Positions 9,273 to 16,587 of a stretch of 64,000 bases of DNA are shown here, one piece after another. Both the position numbers and the translations under genes were made by a program. Origin of the DNA: Sphingobacterium arenae (lineage in GTDB: Bacteria; Bacteroidota; Bacteroidia; Sphingobacteriales; Sphingobacteriaceae); contig NZ_JACNYK010000004.1 in assembly GCF_014692505.1 (NCBI RefSeq), positions 186,001 through 250,000 of the forward strand, in the 5' to 3' direction. How positions within the stretch are numbered: position 1 is the first letter of the stretch; every line of letters starts with the position of its first letter. The notes below the pieces were generated by a model. That model was not told the origin of the DNA. It did not search any database and saw nothing but the letters and a program-made list of their open reading frames with translations.

Positions 9273-10112
9273 ATGAACATAACTATTGTCGGCGTCGGAT
9301 TAATTGGGGGGTCTATCGGTATCCGCCTGAAAGAAGCCCAATTTGGCAACAAGATAATTGGTGTAGAAAAAAACGAAGCCAATGCAAAAAAAGCTTTGCA
9401 TCTGGGACTCGTTGACGAAATTCAATCGTTGGATGACGCGATTACGTCCAGCCGGATTATTATCTTAACTGTACCTGTAGATGCAATCATGCATTTACTA
9501 CCAAGCATTTTGGACAAGGTGACCAATCAGGTCGTCATTGACATGGGATCTACAAAATCAAACATCTTACGTTTGATAGCAGATCATCCAAATCGAGGGC
9601 GATATATCGCTGCCCATCCGATGGCTGGTACAGAATATTCAGGACCTGAAGCTGCCATTTCCAATTTATATAAAGATAAAGTAATGGTGTATGTGGAAGC
9701 ATTCAAAACGGATGAAGATGCTTTTGAGCTGGCCGATTCCCTGACGGAACAACTGGAAATGAAAACAACGTTCATGACCGCTGAGGAACACGATATGCAT
9801 ACAGCTTATGTGTCACATATCTCCCATCTTACTTCCTTTGCCCTCGCGCTAACTGTTTTGGAAAAAGAAAAATCACAGGGACGTATATTCGAGTTGGCTG
9901 GTTCGGGATTTGAATCGACCGTCCGTCTCGCTAAATCTTCTCCAGACATGTGGACCCCTATCTTTAAACAGAATCGCGGTAACGTGTTGGAAGTATTGGA
10001 AGAGCATATCAAACAACTGCAGAATCTATACACGAAATTAGATAAAGAAGATTATGAAGGGTTACATAAGCTAATCAAGAAATCGAACAAAATTAAACGT
10101 ATCATCAGGTAA
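9273..10112 (+). CDS. tyrA: prephenate dehydrogenase
   Basis: The 279-residue protein begins with an NAD(P)-binding Rossmann motif (VGVGLIGGSIGIRL). It contains AAHPMAGTEYSGPEAA, which holds the prephenate-site histidine, and the later segment TAYVSHISHLTSFALALT. The enzyme oxidatively decarboxylates prephenate to 4-hydroxyphenylpyruvate for tyrosine synthesis. It follows an aminotransferase gene that could carry out the next step. Arogenate dehydrogenase is the alternative specificity and is not excluded. No ACT or chorismate mutase domain is fused. Confidence 0.9.
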   Translation: MNITIVGVGLIGGSIGIRLKEAQFGNKIIGVEKNEANAKKALHLGLVDEIQSLDDAITSSRIIILTVPVDAIMHLLPSILDKVTNQVVIDMGSTKSNILRLIADHPNRGRYIAAHPMAGTEYSGPEAAISNLYKDKVMVYVEAFKTDEDAFELADSLTEQLEMKTTFMTAEEHDMHTAYVSHISHLTSFALALTVLEKEKSQGRIFELAGSGFESTVRLAKSSPDMWTPIFKQNRGNVLEVLEEHIKQLQNLYTKLDKEDYEGLHKLIKKSNKIKRIIR

Positions 10113-10124
10113 TTTCACTATAAA

Positions 10125-10156
10125 TTTGCAAAGCACACAACAATAGTATACTTTTG
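10125..10156 (+). promoter_or_regulatory. Bacteroidota-type promoter of the his leader
   Basis: A -33 box TTTG (10125-10128) and a -7 box TACTTTTG (10149-10156, fitting TAnnTTTG exactly) are separated by 20 bp. This matches the known Bacteroidota sigma-A promoter form. Transcription would begin near 10162, about a dozen bases before the leader peptide start codon at 10174. Confidence 0.75.
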
Positions 10157-10173
10157 TTGCATTATTAGTAAAA

Positions 10174-10233
10174 ATGACTTATTTGTTTACACATCACATG
10201 CATTTTCATCATCGCCATTTTGGCGATATGTAA
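10174..10233 (+). CDS. hisL: histidine-rich leader peptide of the hisGD operon
   Basis: This 19-codon frame encodes MTYLFTHHMHFHHRHFGDM and then TAA. Six of 19 residues are histidine, with two pairs of adjacent His codons, and it lies between a good promoter and hisG. That is the hallmark of a leader whose translation senses charged tRNA-His. A small stem CGCCA/TGGCG (10213-10225) overlaps the last codons. ATGTGT just after the stop can pair with ACACAT inside the leader (10189-10194), and the overlapping AATGTG can pair with CACATT at the hisG start. No classical terminator with a long U-run is clear, so control could act on translation rather than transcription. It is too short for ordinary gene callers. 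Confidence 0.8.
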   Translation: MTYLFTHHMHFHHRHFGDM

Positions 10234-10314
10234 TACAATGTGTTTCTACGTGAAGCAAAGACCCCGAGTTATCTTTCTTTTATTAATAATAGTAAACATT
10301 AAAAACCCCACATT
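10234..10314 (+). promoter_or_regulatory. probable his attenuator segment
   Basis: The 81 bases between the leader stop and the hisG start contain AATGTG (near 10237-10242), complementary to CACATT (10309-10314) just before the hisG TTG start. The overlapping ATGTGT is complementary to ACACAT within the leader. These are mutually exclusive pairings, as an attenuator would need, but each is only 6 bp. A pyrimidine run (TTATCTTTCTTTT) follows ACCCCGAG. The mechanism is inferred and the structure is not certain. Confidence 0.45.
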
Positions 10315-11166
10315 TTGAAAAATCTTAAAATCGCTATCCAAAAATCGGGTAGGTTAAATGAAAAATCAGTTCAGTTGCTTAAAAACTGTGGCCTTGATTT
10401 TGAAAACTATAAAAGTTCCCTTATTACCACAGTTAATAATTTCAATCTGGAAATACTGTTTCTACGGGACGATGATATTCCCGGCTACGTGGCCCAAGGT
10501 ATTGCCGATTTAGGTATCGTAGGAGAAAACGTTATCGATGAGTCGCAAGAAAAAGTCATCTATTTACAACGGCTTGGTTTTGGTCGCTGTACTTTAAAAA
10601 TTGGCATTCCCAAAGACTCCGATATAAAAGATCTTCAAGATCTACAAGGTAAAGCGATAGCGACCACCTACCCCAACATCCTGCAGGAATTTTTAGCAGA
10701 GCACAATCTATCAGCCGAAATACAACAAATTTCGGGATCCGTAGAAATCGCACCCGGTTTAGGTTTAAGTGACGCCATTTGCGATATTGTTTCAACAGGA
10801 GGCACATTAAAAAGCAACGGACTTAAACCATTTGCAGATGTGCGCCGTTCGGAGGCTATTCTTATCGGTCGCGAGGGATTGGCGGAGAATCCTATTCTAT
10901 GCGAGCTATTACAGCGAGTACAATCTGTATTACGTGCGAAAGAAACGAAATACGTTGTATTAAACGTGGAAAAAAACAATCTACCGCAAATAACCGCTCT
11001 TCTACCAGGTGTAAAAAGCCCAACAGTAGTACCTCTTGCAGAAGAAGGTTGGGTTGCCGTTCACACGGTTATTCCCGAAGATGATTTTTGGGATAAAATC
11101 AATAAACTGAAAGCAGCAGGCGCACAAGGTATTGTTGTCATGCCCATCGAAAAAATAATATTATAA
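10315..11166 (+). CDS. hisG: ATP phosphoribosyltransferase, long form
   Basis: The 283-residue protein starts at TTG; no ATG lies in frame upstream, and the N-terminus KNLKIAIQKSGRLNE matches the family start exactly. HisG joins ATP and PRPP in the first step of histidine synthesis. The phosphoribosyl motif region is DAICDIVSTGGTLKSNGL. The C-terminal 75 residues form the ACT-like regulatory domain of the long HisG form, which binds histidine and needs no HisZ. The gene follows a His-rich leader and overlaps hisD by one base. The TTG start may limit translation or matter to leader control. Confidence 0.95.
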   Translation: MKNLKIAIQKSGRLNEKSVQLLKNCGLDFENYKSSLITTVNNFNLEILFLRDDDIPGYVAQGIADLGIVGENVIDESQEKVIYLQRLGFGRCTLKIGIPKDSDIKDLQDLQGKAIATTYPNILQEFLAEHNLSAEIQQISGSVEIAPGLGLSDAICDIVSTGGTLKSNGLKPFADVRRSEAILIGREGLAENPILCELLQRVQSVLRAKETKYVVLNVEKNNLPQITALLPGVKSPTVVPLAEEGWVAVHTVIPEDDFWDKINKLKAAGAQGIVVMPIEKIIL

Positions 11167-12449
11167 TGTTAAAACAGTATTCATTTAACAGCTTAACCGC
11201 ATCGGATATCGAACAGCTAATAGCACGCAACACCGATGCTACGCATGCCATTCAAGATGCTGTATCACAAATAATTGAAGATGTTCGCCACCGTGGCGAT
11301 CAATCGCTCCGCGAACTTACTTTAAAGTTCGACAAAGTAGACCTCGAAACGCTTTATTTAGGAAAAGAAGATATTGAAGCCTTGGCAAAAACCATCACAC
11401 GCGACCAACAGCGTGCATTGGAGATAGCCTTTCAAAACATTCATAAATTTCACAGCAGCCAACTCCGCAGGGAGCGGGTCGTTGAAACGATGCCTGGTGT
11501 AGAATGCTGGCGAGAGGTACGACCCATTGAAAAAGTAGGCTTGTATATTCCCGGTGGATCAGCAGTTTTGCCTAGTACTTTGCTGATGCTCGGCGTTCCG
11601 GCTCGTATCGCAGGATGTAAAGAAATCGTGGTGTGTTCACCCCCACAACAAACGGGAAAGATAAACGGATTTGTCGCCTATTGTCTGCAACTTTTAAAAA
11701 TAGAGAAGATATACCTCGTAGGTGGAGCACAAGCCGTTGCTGCGATGGCGTATGGCAGCGAAAGCCTCCCCAAAGTGGATAAGATATTTGGTCCAGGGAA
11801 TCAGTTTGTCACCAAAGCAAAAAGTATGGTCCAGAGCATGACAAACGTCAGCATCGATATGCCCGCCGGCCCCTCGGAAGTTCTGGTCGTGGCCGATCAC
11901 ACCGCTCAACCTGCATTCGTTGCCGCAGACTTACTGGCTCAAGCAGAACACGGACCCGATAGCCAAGCTGTTCTGGTCGCTACATCAGCAGATATGATCC
12001 AGCGGGTCAACGACGAGCTTCAGAAACAACTAGACGTGTTACCCCGCGCAGAAATAGCAAACATGGCGCTTCAAAATTCGTTTGCCGTTGAGGTAAATAG
12101 CTTGCAGGAGGCGCTCGATTTTTCCAATCGGTATGCTCCCGAACATTTGATCTTAGAAACGGATGAATGGAAAAAATTACTTCCAAGCATTATCAATGCA
12201 GGTTCGGTTTTTTTAGGGCATCTTACCCCTGAAAGTGCCGGTGATTACGCATCAGGAACAAACCACACGCTGCCTACATCAGGCTACGCTCGTTCTTATT
12301 CGGGCGTTTCGGTAGATTCTTTTGTCAAGAAAATTACTTTTCAGCATATCTCCCAAGAAGGGTTGACGCATATCGGATCTGTCGTAGAAACTTTGGCAGA
12401 ACTGGAAGGATTACATGCGCATAAGAATGCTATAAGTATCCGAAAATAG
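11166..12449 (+). CDS. hisD: histidinol dehydrogenase
   Basis: The 427-residue protein matches the full-length family: GLYIPGGSAVLPSTLLM near residue 120, YLVGGAQAVAAMAYG, KIFGPGNQFVTKAK, DMPAGPSEVLV, and the zinc/catalytic segment DLLAQAEHGPDSQ. It oxidises histidinol twice to histidine, using NAD. Its ATG uses the last base of the hisG stop codon, so the two genes are translationally coupled. Other his genes do not follow in this window, so the pathway is split here. Confidence 0.95.
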   Translation: MLKQYSFNSLTASDIEQLIARNTDATHAIQDAVSQIIEDVRHRGDQSLRELTLKFDKVDLETLYLGKEDIEALAKTITRDQQRALEIAFQNIHKFHSSQLRRERVVETMPGVECWREVRPIEKVGLYIPGGSAVLPSTLLMLGVPARIAGCKEIVVCSPPQQTGKINGFVAYCLQLLKIEKIYLVGGAQAVAAMAYGSESLPKVDKIFGPGNQFVTKAKSMVQSMTNVSIDMPAGPSEVLVVADHTAQPAFVAADLLAQAEHGPDSQAVLVATSADMIQRVNDELQKQLDVLPRAEIANMALQNSFAVEVNSLQEALDFSNRYAPEHLILETDEWKKLLPSIINAGSVFLGHLTPESAGDYASGTNHTLPTSGYARSYSGVSVDSFVKKITFQHISQEGLTHIGSVVETLAELEGLHAHKNAISIRK

Positions 12450-12474
12450 CGCGCTCAATTGCTATCGGTTTTCC

Positions 12475-12482
12475 TATCTTTG
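12475..12482 (+). promoter_or_regulatory. -7 promoter element upstream of NADH dehydrogenase
   Basis: TATCTTTG fits the TAnnTTTG consensus and lies 81 bp before the start codon of the NADH dehydrogenase gene. No properly spaced TTTG -33 box was found, so this is only a candidate. Confidence 0.35.
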
Positions 12483-12563
12483 CTGGGACATTACCAAACA
12501 AAAGAGAAGAAAGCTTTGTTCTATCTCTGTTAGGTAAATACTTAAACAAACGAACAGCTTATT

Positions 12564-13865
12564 ATGGCAGATAATAAAAAACACATTGTCGTTGTAGGTG
12601 GCGGATTTGCTGGTATAAATTTCATCAAATCTTTAGGAAAAAATCCAGACTACAGAGTGACCTTAGTGGATATCAATAATTATAATTTTTTCCCACCATT
12701 AATTTACCAAGCAGCTACGGCTTTTATTGAGGCGTCGAATATCAGTATGCCTTTCCGTAAAATGTTTAAAAAATACCGAAACTTCTCTTTCCATCTCGGA
12801 AAGCTATTGAGTATTCGTCCGGAAAGTAGCCTTATCGAAACAGACACGGGCGATATCACATATGATTACCTCATATTAGCCACCGGAACAGAAACCAACT
12901 TCTTTGGGATGGAAAATGTCAAGAAGAAAGCTTTTCCGATGAAGAATATCACGGACGCTTTGGCAATTCGTAATAAGTTGTTACTTAATTTGGAAGACTA
13001 CATCCAACGAAAGGATGACCCGGACCGTGAAGCATACATAAATATCGTTGTTGCCGGTGGCGGACCTTCTGGCGTGGAGGTATCAGGTATGATTGCAGAG
13101 CTGAGTGAGCGTATTGTTAAAAAAGAATACCCAGAATTGGCGGGATTAAAACCAACTATCCATCTGGTAGATGCAGGACCAGCCTTATTGGGGCCCATGA
13201 GTGCCACTGCTCAAAAAGAAGCACAGGAAGTTTTAGAAAAGCTCGGCGTAGACATTACCTTGAATACTGCAGTTAAAGACTATGTAGATGATACGGTGAT
13301 TTTAGCTAACGGTGCTGAAATAAAAACCAAAACCTTAATTTGGACTTCCGGTGTCATTGCTCGGGAATTACCAGGTCTTCCTACTGAAAAGTTTGGAAGA
13401 GGACGTCGGGTTTTGGTGGATCAGTTCAATGCTGTGCAGGGTTATGACAACATTTTTGCTATTGGGGACACCTGTTTTCAGGATACCGATTCCAAATCCC
13501 CCAACGGTCATCCCCAACTTGCACAGGTAGCGATTCAACAAGGTACATTATTAGCAAAGAATATTACAGCTAAAGATCAAGGGCGGAAATTAAAAGGCTT
13601 TTCATACGTCGACAAGGGAAGTATGGCTATTATCGCCCGGTATCATGCCGTGGCTGATTTACCGAAATTTTCCTTTACCGGTTTTTTTGCTTGGCTTACT
13701 TGGCTGCTTATCCACCTTTTCCCTATTGCGGGTTTCCGGAACAGATGGAAGTTGTTAGGCAACTGGGTATGGTCTTTCTATTCCGCAAACTCAGGCCTTC
13801 GTTTAATTGTACGGAGCGAACGCAAACGAGATAATAATGAAGTAAGAACGAATATACACGGTTAA
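12564..13865 (+). CDS. ndh: type II NADH:quinone oxidoreductase
   Basis: The 433-residue protein has the two-dinucleotide-fold layout. An N-terminal FAD motif (VVVGGGFAGINF) is followed by a central NADH-binding motif (VVAGGGPSGVEVSGM, about residue 155) and a second FAD contact (IFAIGDT). A C-terminal amphipathic/hydrophobic segment (FTGFFAWLTWLLIHLFPIAG) should dock it on the inner membrane face. It passes electrons from NADH to menaquinone without pumping protons. The nearby mqn genes would supply that quinone, though they form a separate unit. Confidence 0.92.
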   Translation: MADNKKHIVVVGGGFAGINFIKSLGKNPDYRVTLVDINNYNFFPPLIYQAATAFIEASNISMPFRKMFKKYRNFSFHLGKLLSIRPESSLIETDTGDITYDYLILATGTETNFFGMENVKKKAFPMKNITDALAIRNKLLLNLEDYIQRKDDPDREAYINIVVAGGGPSGVEVSGMIAELSERIVKKEYPELAGLKPTIHLVDAGPALLGPMSATAQKEAQEVLEKLGVDITLNTAVKDYVDDTVILANGAEIKTKTLIWTSGVIARELPGLPTEKFGRGRRVLVDQFNAVQGYDNIFAIGDTCFQDTDSKSPNGHPQLAQVAIQQGTLLAKNITAKDQGRKLKGFSYVDKGSMAIIARYHAVADLPKFSFTGFFAWLTWLLIHLFPIAGFRNRWKLLGNWVWSFYSANSGLRLIVRSERKRDNNEVRTNIHG

Positions 13866-13909
13866 TTGATTTCTTAACATACATCAACGGACGAGAAAAC
13901 AACTTATAG

Positions 13910-13917
13910 TAACTTTG
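13910..13917 (+). promoter_or_regulatory. -7 promoter element of the YceI gene
   Basis: TAACTTTG is an exact fit to TAnnTTTG and lies 26 bp upstream of the YceI start codon, a normal distance. A matching -33 TTTG at 19-21 bp spacing is not seen. Confidence 0.5.
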
Positions 13918-13942
13918 TCTTATCAAAAAAATAGAAAATATT

Positions 13943-14524
13943 ATGAAAAAGTTAATGTTATTTTTTTCTTTCCTATTTGTTTCAATAGGATTGTTTGCTC
14001 AAACAACTTGGACAGCAGACCCGTATCATTCTAAACTAGGATTTACCGTTACGCACTTAGGCATAGCTGACGTTCCTGGTCATTTTAACGCATATGATGT
14101 TTCCATCGTTTCGGCTAAAGAAGATTTTAGTGATGCCCGTATCCAATTAACAGTACAGACAAATTCAATCGACACGCGAGTAAAACCTAGGGATAACCAT
14201 TTAAAAAGTGCCGACTTCTTTGATGTTGAAAAGCACCCCACAATGACATTTAAAAGCACCTCTATCAAAAAAGCAGGAAAAGACACCTATAATTTGCAAG
14301 GGAATCTAACCCTATTGGGTGTAACAAAACCGGTTAGCTTAACATTGAAACATCGCGGAACTACGAAAAACCCCAATGCTGACGGTGCTCCTGTAGCAGG
14401 TATCCAAATTACGGGACAAATCAAACGCTCTGATTTTGGCTTAGGTGCCGGCTTTCCTGCACCAATGATCAGTGACGAAGTACAGATCAAAGCGGATGGT
14501 GAATTTGGTCATAAAAAAGACTAA
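13943..14524 (+). CDS. YceI-family periplasmic isoprenoid-binding protein
   Basis: The 193-residue protein has a clear signal peptide (MKKLMLFFSFLFVSIGLFAQ, cleavage after about residue 20). It then shows the YceI lipocalin-like pattern: WTADPYHSKLGFTVTHLGI, RDNHLKSADFFDVEKHPTMTFKST and LTLLGVTKPVSLT. Family members bind polyisoprenoids such as ubiquinone-type chains in the periplasm. The exact role in Bacteroidota is not established. It has its own -7 element and a strong terminator. Confidence 0.92.
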   Translation: MKKLMLFFSFLFVSIGLFAQTTWTADPYHSKLGFTVTHLGIADVPGHFNAYDVSIVSAKEDFSDARIQLTVQTNSIDTRVKPRDNHLKSADFFDVEKHPTMTFKSTSIKKAGKDTYNLQGNLTLLGVTKPVSLTLKHRGTTKNPNADGAPVAGIQITGQIKRSDFGLGAGFPAPMISDEVQIKADGEFGHKKD

Positions 14525-14548
14525 AAATACGTGTTAATAACGAATGGA

Positions 14549-14574
14549 AGCTCAACAATAGTTGAGCTTTTTTT
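14549..14574 (+). terminator. rho-independent terminator of the YceI gene
   Basis: The stem AGCTCAAC (14549-14556) pairs with GTTGAGCT (14561-14568) over an AATA loop and is followed by a run of T. It lies 25 bp after the stop codon. Confidence 0.9.
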
Positions 14575-14676
14575 CATTTAAACAAAAATAAATTACTACC
14601 CGAAGATACGCCGGCGGGAGCGTGCTTTCCGGTTCATTTCCGATTCGGAGATCCTTCGCCATCTATTCGGACACTG

Positions 14677-14781
14677 TTCGCCCATTTACCGGAAATTTAC
14701 CGTGTAACCAACGTGTAATTACCGTGTTTACCTCGGTAATTACACGGTAAACTCTCGTAAGAAACACGGTAAATGGGCGAA
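14677..14781. repeat. nested inverted repeat built from TTACCGTG motifs
   Basis: The outer arms TTCGCCCATTTACCG (14677-14691) and CGGTAAATGGGCGAA (14767-14781) are perfect 15-bp complements. Inside them, CGTGTAATTACCG (14712-14724) pairs with CGGTAATTACACG (14734-14746), a perfect 13 bp. The motif TTACCGTG or its complement occurs four times, so other pairings are possible. There is no coding sequence inside. It may be a small non-autonomous palindromic element. Confidence 0.8.
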
Positions 14782-14880
14782 GCAGGTATAAAGGAGGGGC
14801 GAAGCAGATAGAGTAAAAAGTAATAAAAACACCCAAAACTAGATGTAGTTTTGGATATAAATCTTGCAAATAATTAAAAA

Positions 14881-14910
14881 ACAAAAGCCCAACTTCCGTT
14901 GAGCTTTTGT
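14881..14910. terminator. terminator-like hairpin
   Basis: ACAAAAGCCCAAC (14881-14893) pairs with GTTGAGCTTTTGT (14898-14910) except for one base, with a TTCC loop and T or A runs on both sides. The core resembles the YceI terminator (GTTGAGCTTTT), so it may be a duplicate of it. Confidence 0.6.
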
Positions 14911-14990
14911 TTTGTGGAGTCGGAGGGATTGCTTGCGTCCCACAGCCCCGCACTCAGGGCAGCAGCGAATATATTTCGAACCCTCTTATC
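14910..14990 (-). pseudogene. broken duplicate of the ssrA 3' end
   Basis: The 21 bases 14910-14930 are identical to 15038-15058, which form the end of the tmRNA acceptor/T-arm and its flank. On the minus strand this copy reads GAGGGTTCGAA, then about 40 unrelated bases, then AATCCCTCCGACTCCAC. The T-arm is therefore present but split by an insertion. It cannot fold as a normal tRNA-like end. Integrases often use the ssrA 3' end as attachment site, which would leave such a copy; no integrase gene is in the window. Confidence 0.6.
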
Positions 14991-15016
14991 GGGTCCTCAT
15001 CCCTACTAACAAAAAA

Positions 15017-15034
15017 ACATCCTTGTTAGGATGT
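15017..15034 (-). terminator. terminator of tmRNA
   Basis: ACATCCT (15017-15023) pairs with AGGATGT (15028-15034). On the minus strand the stem is followed by seven U, nine bases past the tmRNA 3' end. Confidence 0.85.
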
Positions 15035-15042
15035 CTTTTTTG

Positions 15043-15407
15043 TGGAGTCGGAGGGATTCGAACCCTCGTCCAAACATAGTATGATTTACGCTTTCTACAT
15101 GCTTAGTTTCTCTTTGGTTGTCAGGAGAGAGAAGGTGAAAAACTTACCTATACTGTTCTCCGTAGTTACTGTGTCTCACAAGTGCTTAGCAACATCACAC
15201 CTGCCAGTTCTATAGTTCGATGCCCCTGATGTTAGACCAAAGAACAGGACCTAACGGGACAAATAGCTATGTTAAGTCTAACTTAAGCAGCTAAGGCGTA
15301 GTTTTCTTCGCCAGTTATAAAGTTGAAAGTTCAGATTAAAGTGCTAGACTAACAATGCACTGCATGCTTACATAACCATCGCTATCCTGTCAATTCCGGT
15401 CGACCCC
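15043..15407 (-). ncRNA. ssrA: transfer-messenger RNA (tmRNA)
   Basis: The RNA is about 365 nt. Its 5' end, GGGGTCGACCGGAATTGACA, and its 3' end, GAGGGTTCGAATCCCTCC followed by GACTCCA, form the tRNA-Ala-like acceptor (seven pairs including one G-U) and a perfect T-arm. The tag reading frame after the resume codon gives GEENYALAA and a TAA stop, typical of Bacteroidota tags ending in ALAA. It rescues stalled ribosomes and marks the unfinished protein for degradation. The terminal CCA is not encoded. Confidence 0.97.
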
Positions 15408-15514
15408 ATGATTATGCTACTTTATAGCTTACAAATTTACAAAAAATTATTTGTTTTGGTTATATTTAAACAAAAACAGATTATTTAGGTTAAAGAAAGC
15501 AAACAATTTATCCC

Positions 15515-16525
15515 ATGACGACAGAAAAAAACCAAAATCAAGAGAAGGCGGCGCCAAAAGAAACGCCCTCAAAGACAGCAGTATCGACAAAACCTGCCAC
15601 CACAGCAAAACCGAAAACAGCCACTGCGACAAAAACTAGTACAACGAAGGCCGTTTCTTCCGCAGCAGTCAAGACGCCGCCAGCCAAGCCAAAGGCAACG
15701 ACGACTAAATCTACTTCAGATAAGAGTGCTGCACCGGTTAAGTCAGCTGCAGCCAAACCTAGTTCTGCTAACAAAACAAAAATAGCTTCGGCAGCGAAGA
15801 CGACAACACCAAAAACGAATAGTAACACAGCCGCCGCCTCTCCTACACCGAGCAAGACCCCAGCTGCCAAAACGCCTACAACCAAGACTACCGCTGCTAA
15901 CAAAACAAAAGCAGCTTCTCCAACGAAAACCGCAGCACCAAAAACCAATAGCACAGCGAAACCTACGCCTACATCAGCAAGCAAGACGGCACCTGCTAAG
16001 CCTGTTACTGCTAGCAAACCAAAAGTAGCTTCTGCAACGAAAACTGCAGCGCCAAAAAACGATAGCACAGCGAAGCCTACAGCTACTGGAGTAAGCAAGA
16101 CGGCGCCTACTAAGCCAGCTACCGCTAGCAAACCAAAAGTAGCTTCTACAACAAAAACTGCAGCGCCAAAAAACGATAGTGCAACTAAAGAGATAAAAAA
16201 GGGTTCTAAGACTTCATCCACTAAAAAAAATAAAGAAAAAGAAGCAAAATCGTCTGACGCCAAAAAAACGATAAAAGAGGCCTCTTATAAAAGTGAAGTA
16301 AAAGAGCAAATGAAGCCCGGTAAAAAGAAGGAAAACGATAAAAAGGAAAAGAAAAAAGATAATAAAAAGACCAAACCAAAATCTAAAAAAACGGCAGACA
16401 AGAAAACAAAGGCAAAAGTTGAAAAGCCACTGGCAGGAATCAAAAAGAAACTAAAAAAATTGATTGAAGACGTATTAGATAAAAAAGAAAAGAAAGCGAC
16501 AAAAGGAAAGAAAAAGAAGAAATAA
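15515..16525 (+). CDS. histone-H1-like Lys/Ala/Pro/Thr-rich protein
   Basis: The 336-residue protein is low-complexity and very basic. Residues 1-225 are dominated by Ala, Thr, Lys, Pro and Ser with imperfect repeats; units containing KTAPAKP, ASKPKVAS and TKTAAPKND recur about every 40-45 residues. The last 110 residues are almost pure Lys-rich (KKENDKKEKKKDNKKTKPK) and end in GKKKKK. There is no signal peptide or membrane segment. The composition resembles eukaryotic H1 tails and bacterial AlgP-like proteins, which bind DNA by charge. A role in nucleoid packing or RNA binding is inference. The repeats suggest length may vary between strains. Confidence 0.75.
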   Translation: MTTEKNQNQEKAAPKETPSKTAVSTKPATTAKPKTATATKTSTTKAVSSAAVKTPPAKPKATTTKSTSDKSAAPVKSAAAKPSSANKTKIASAAKTTTPKTNSNTAAASPTPSKTPAAKTPTTKTTAANKTKAASPTKTAAPKTNSTAKPTPTSASKTAPAKPVTASKPKVASATKTAAPKNDSTAKPTATGVSKTAPTKPATASKPKVASTTKTAAPKNDSATKEIKKGSKTSSTKKNKEKEAKSSDAKKTIKEASYKSEVKEQMKPGKKKENDKKEKKKDNKKTKPKSKKTADKKTKAKVEKPLAGIKKKLKKLIEDVLDKKEKKATKGKKKKK

Positions 16526-16532
16526 ATTTTAC

Positions 16533-16564
16533 GGAATAGCCACGATTTATGCTGTGGCTATTCC
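16533..16564. terminator. bidirectional terminator between convergent genes
   Basis: GGAATAGCCAC (16533-16543) pairs perfectly with GTGGCTATTCC (16554-16564). It sits between the H1-like gene and the convergent metallo-hydrolase gene. Confidence 0.8.
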
Positions 16565-16587
16565 TATTAGTGATACCATCGAAGCAA

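Larger units (their letters stand above)
14575..15042. other. hairpin-rich gene-free region beside ssrA
   Basis: No credible gene is present; the one longer minus-strand frame crosses inverted repeats and resembles no protein I know. The stretch contains, in order: a nested inverted repeat (14677-14781); a 9-bp stem CCAAAACTA/TAGTTTTGG (14833-14854); a 13-bp terminator-like stem (14881-14910); a broken copy of the ssrA 3' end (14910-14990); and the ssrA terminator (15017-15034). Such a dense set of palindromes and a tmRNA-end duplication look like the scar of an integrated element. Confidence 0.7.

Noticed and set aside
14677..14781. Terminal inverted repeats of an insertion sequence
   Set aside because: The arms are only about 75 bp apart with no transposase gene or target-site duplication visible.
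14663..14953. 96-codon minus-strand frame in the ssrA-flanking region
   Set aside because: It runs through the inverted repeats and the broken ssrA copy, with no recognisable domain.
14910..14990. A second tRNA or tmRNA gene
   Set aside because: Only the T-arm/acceptor end is present and it is split by unrelated bases; no anticodon or D-arm can be formed.
15538..16263. Long minus-strand open frame (241 codons) rich in Val/Ala/Leu
   Set aside because: It is the antisense shadow of the Ala/Lys/Thr/Pro repeats in the H1-like gene; its composition follows directly from those codons and it has no start context.
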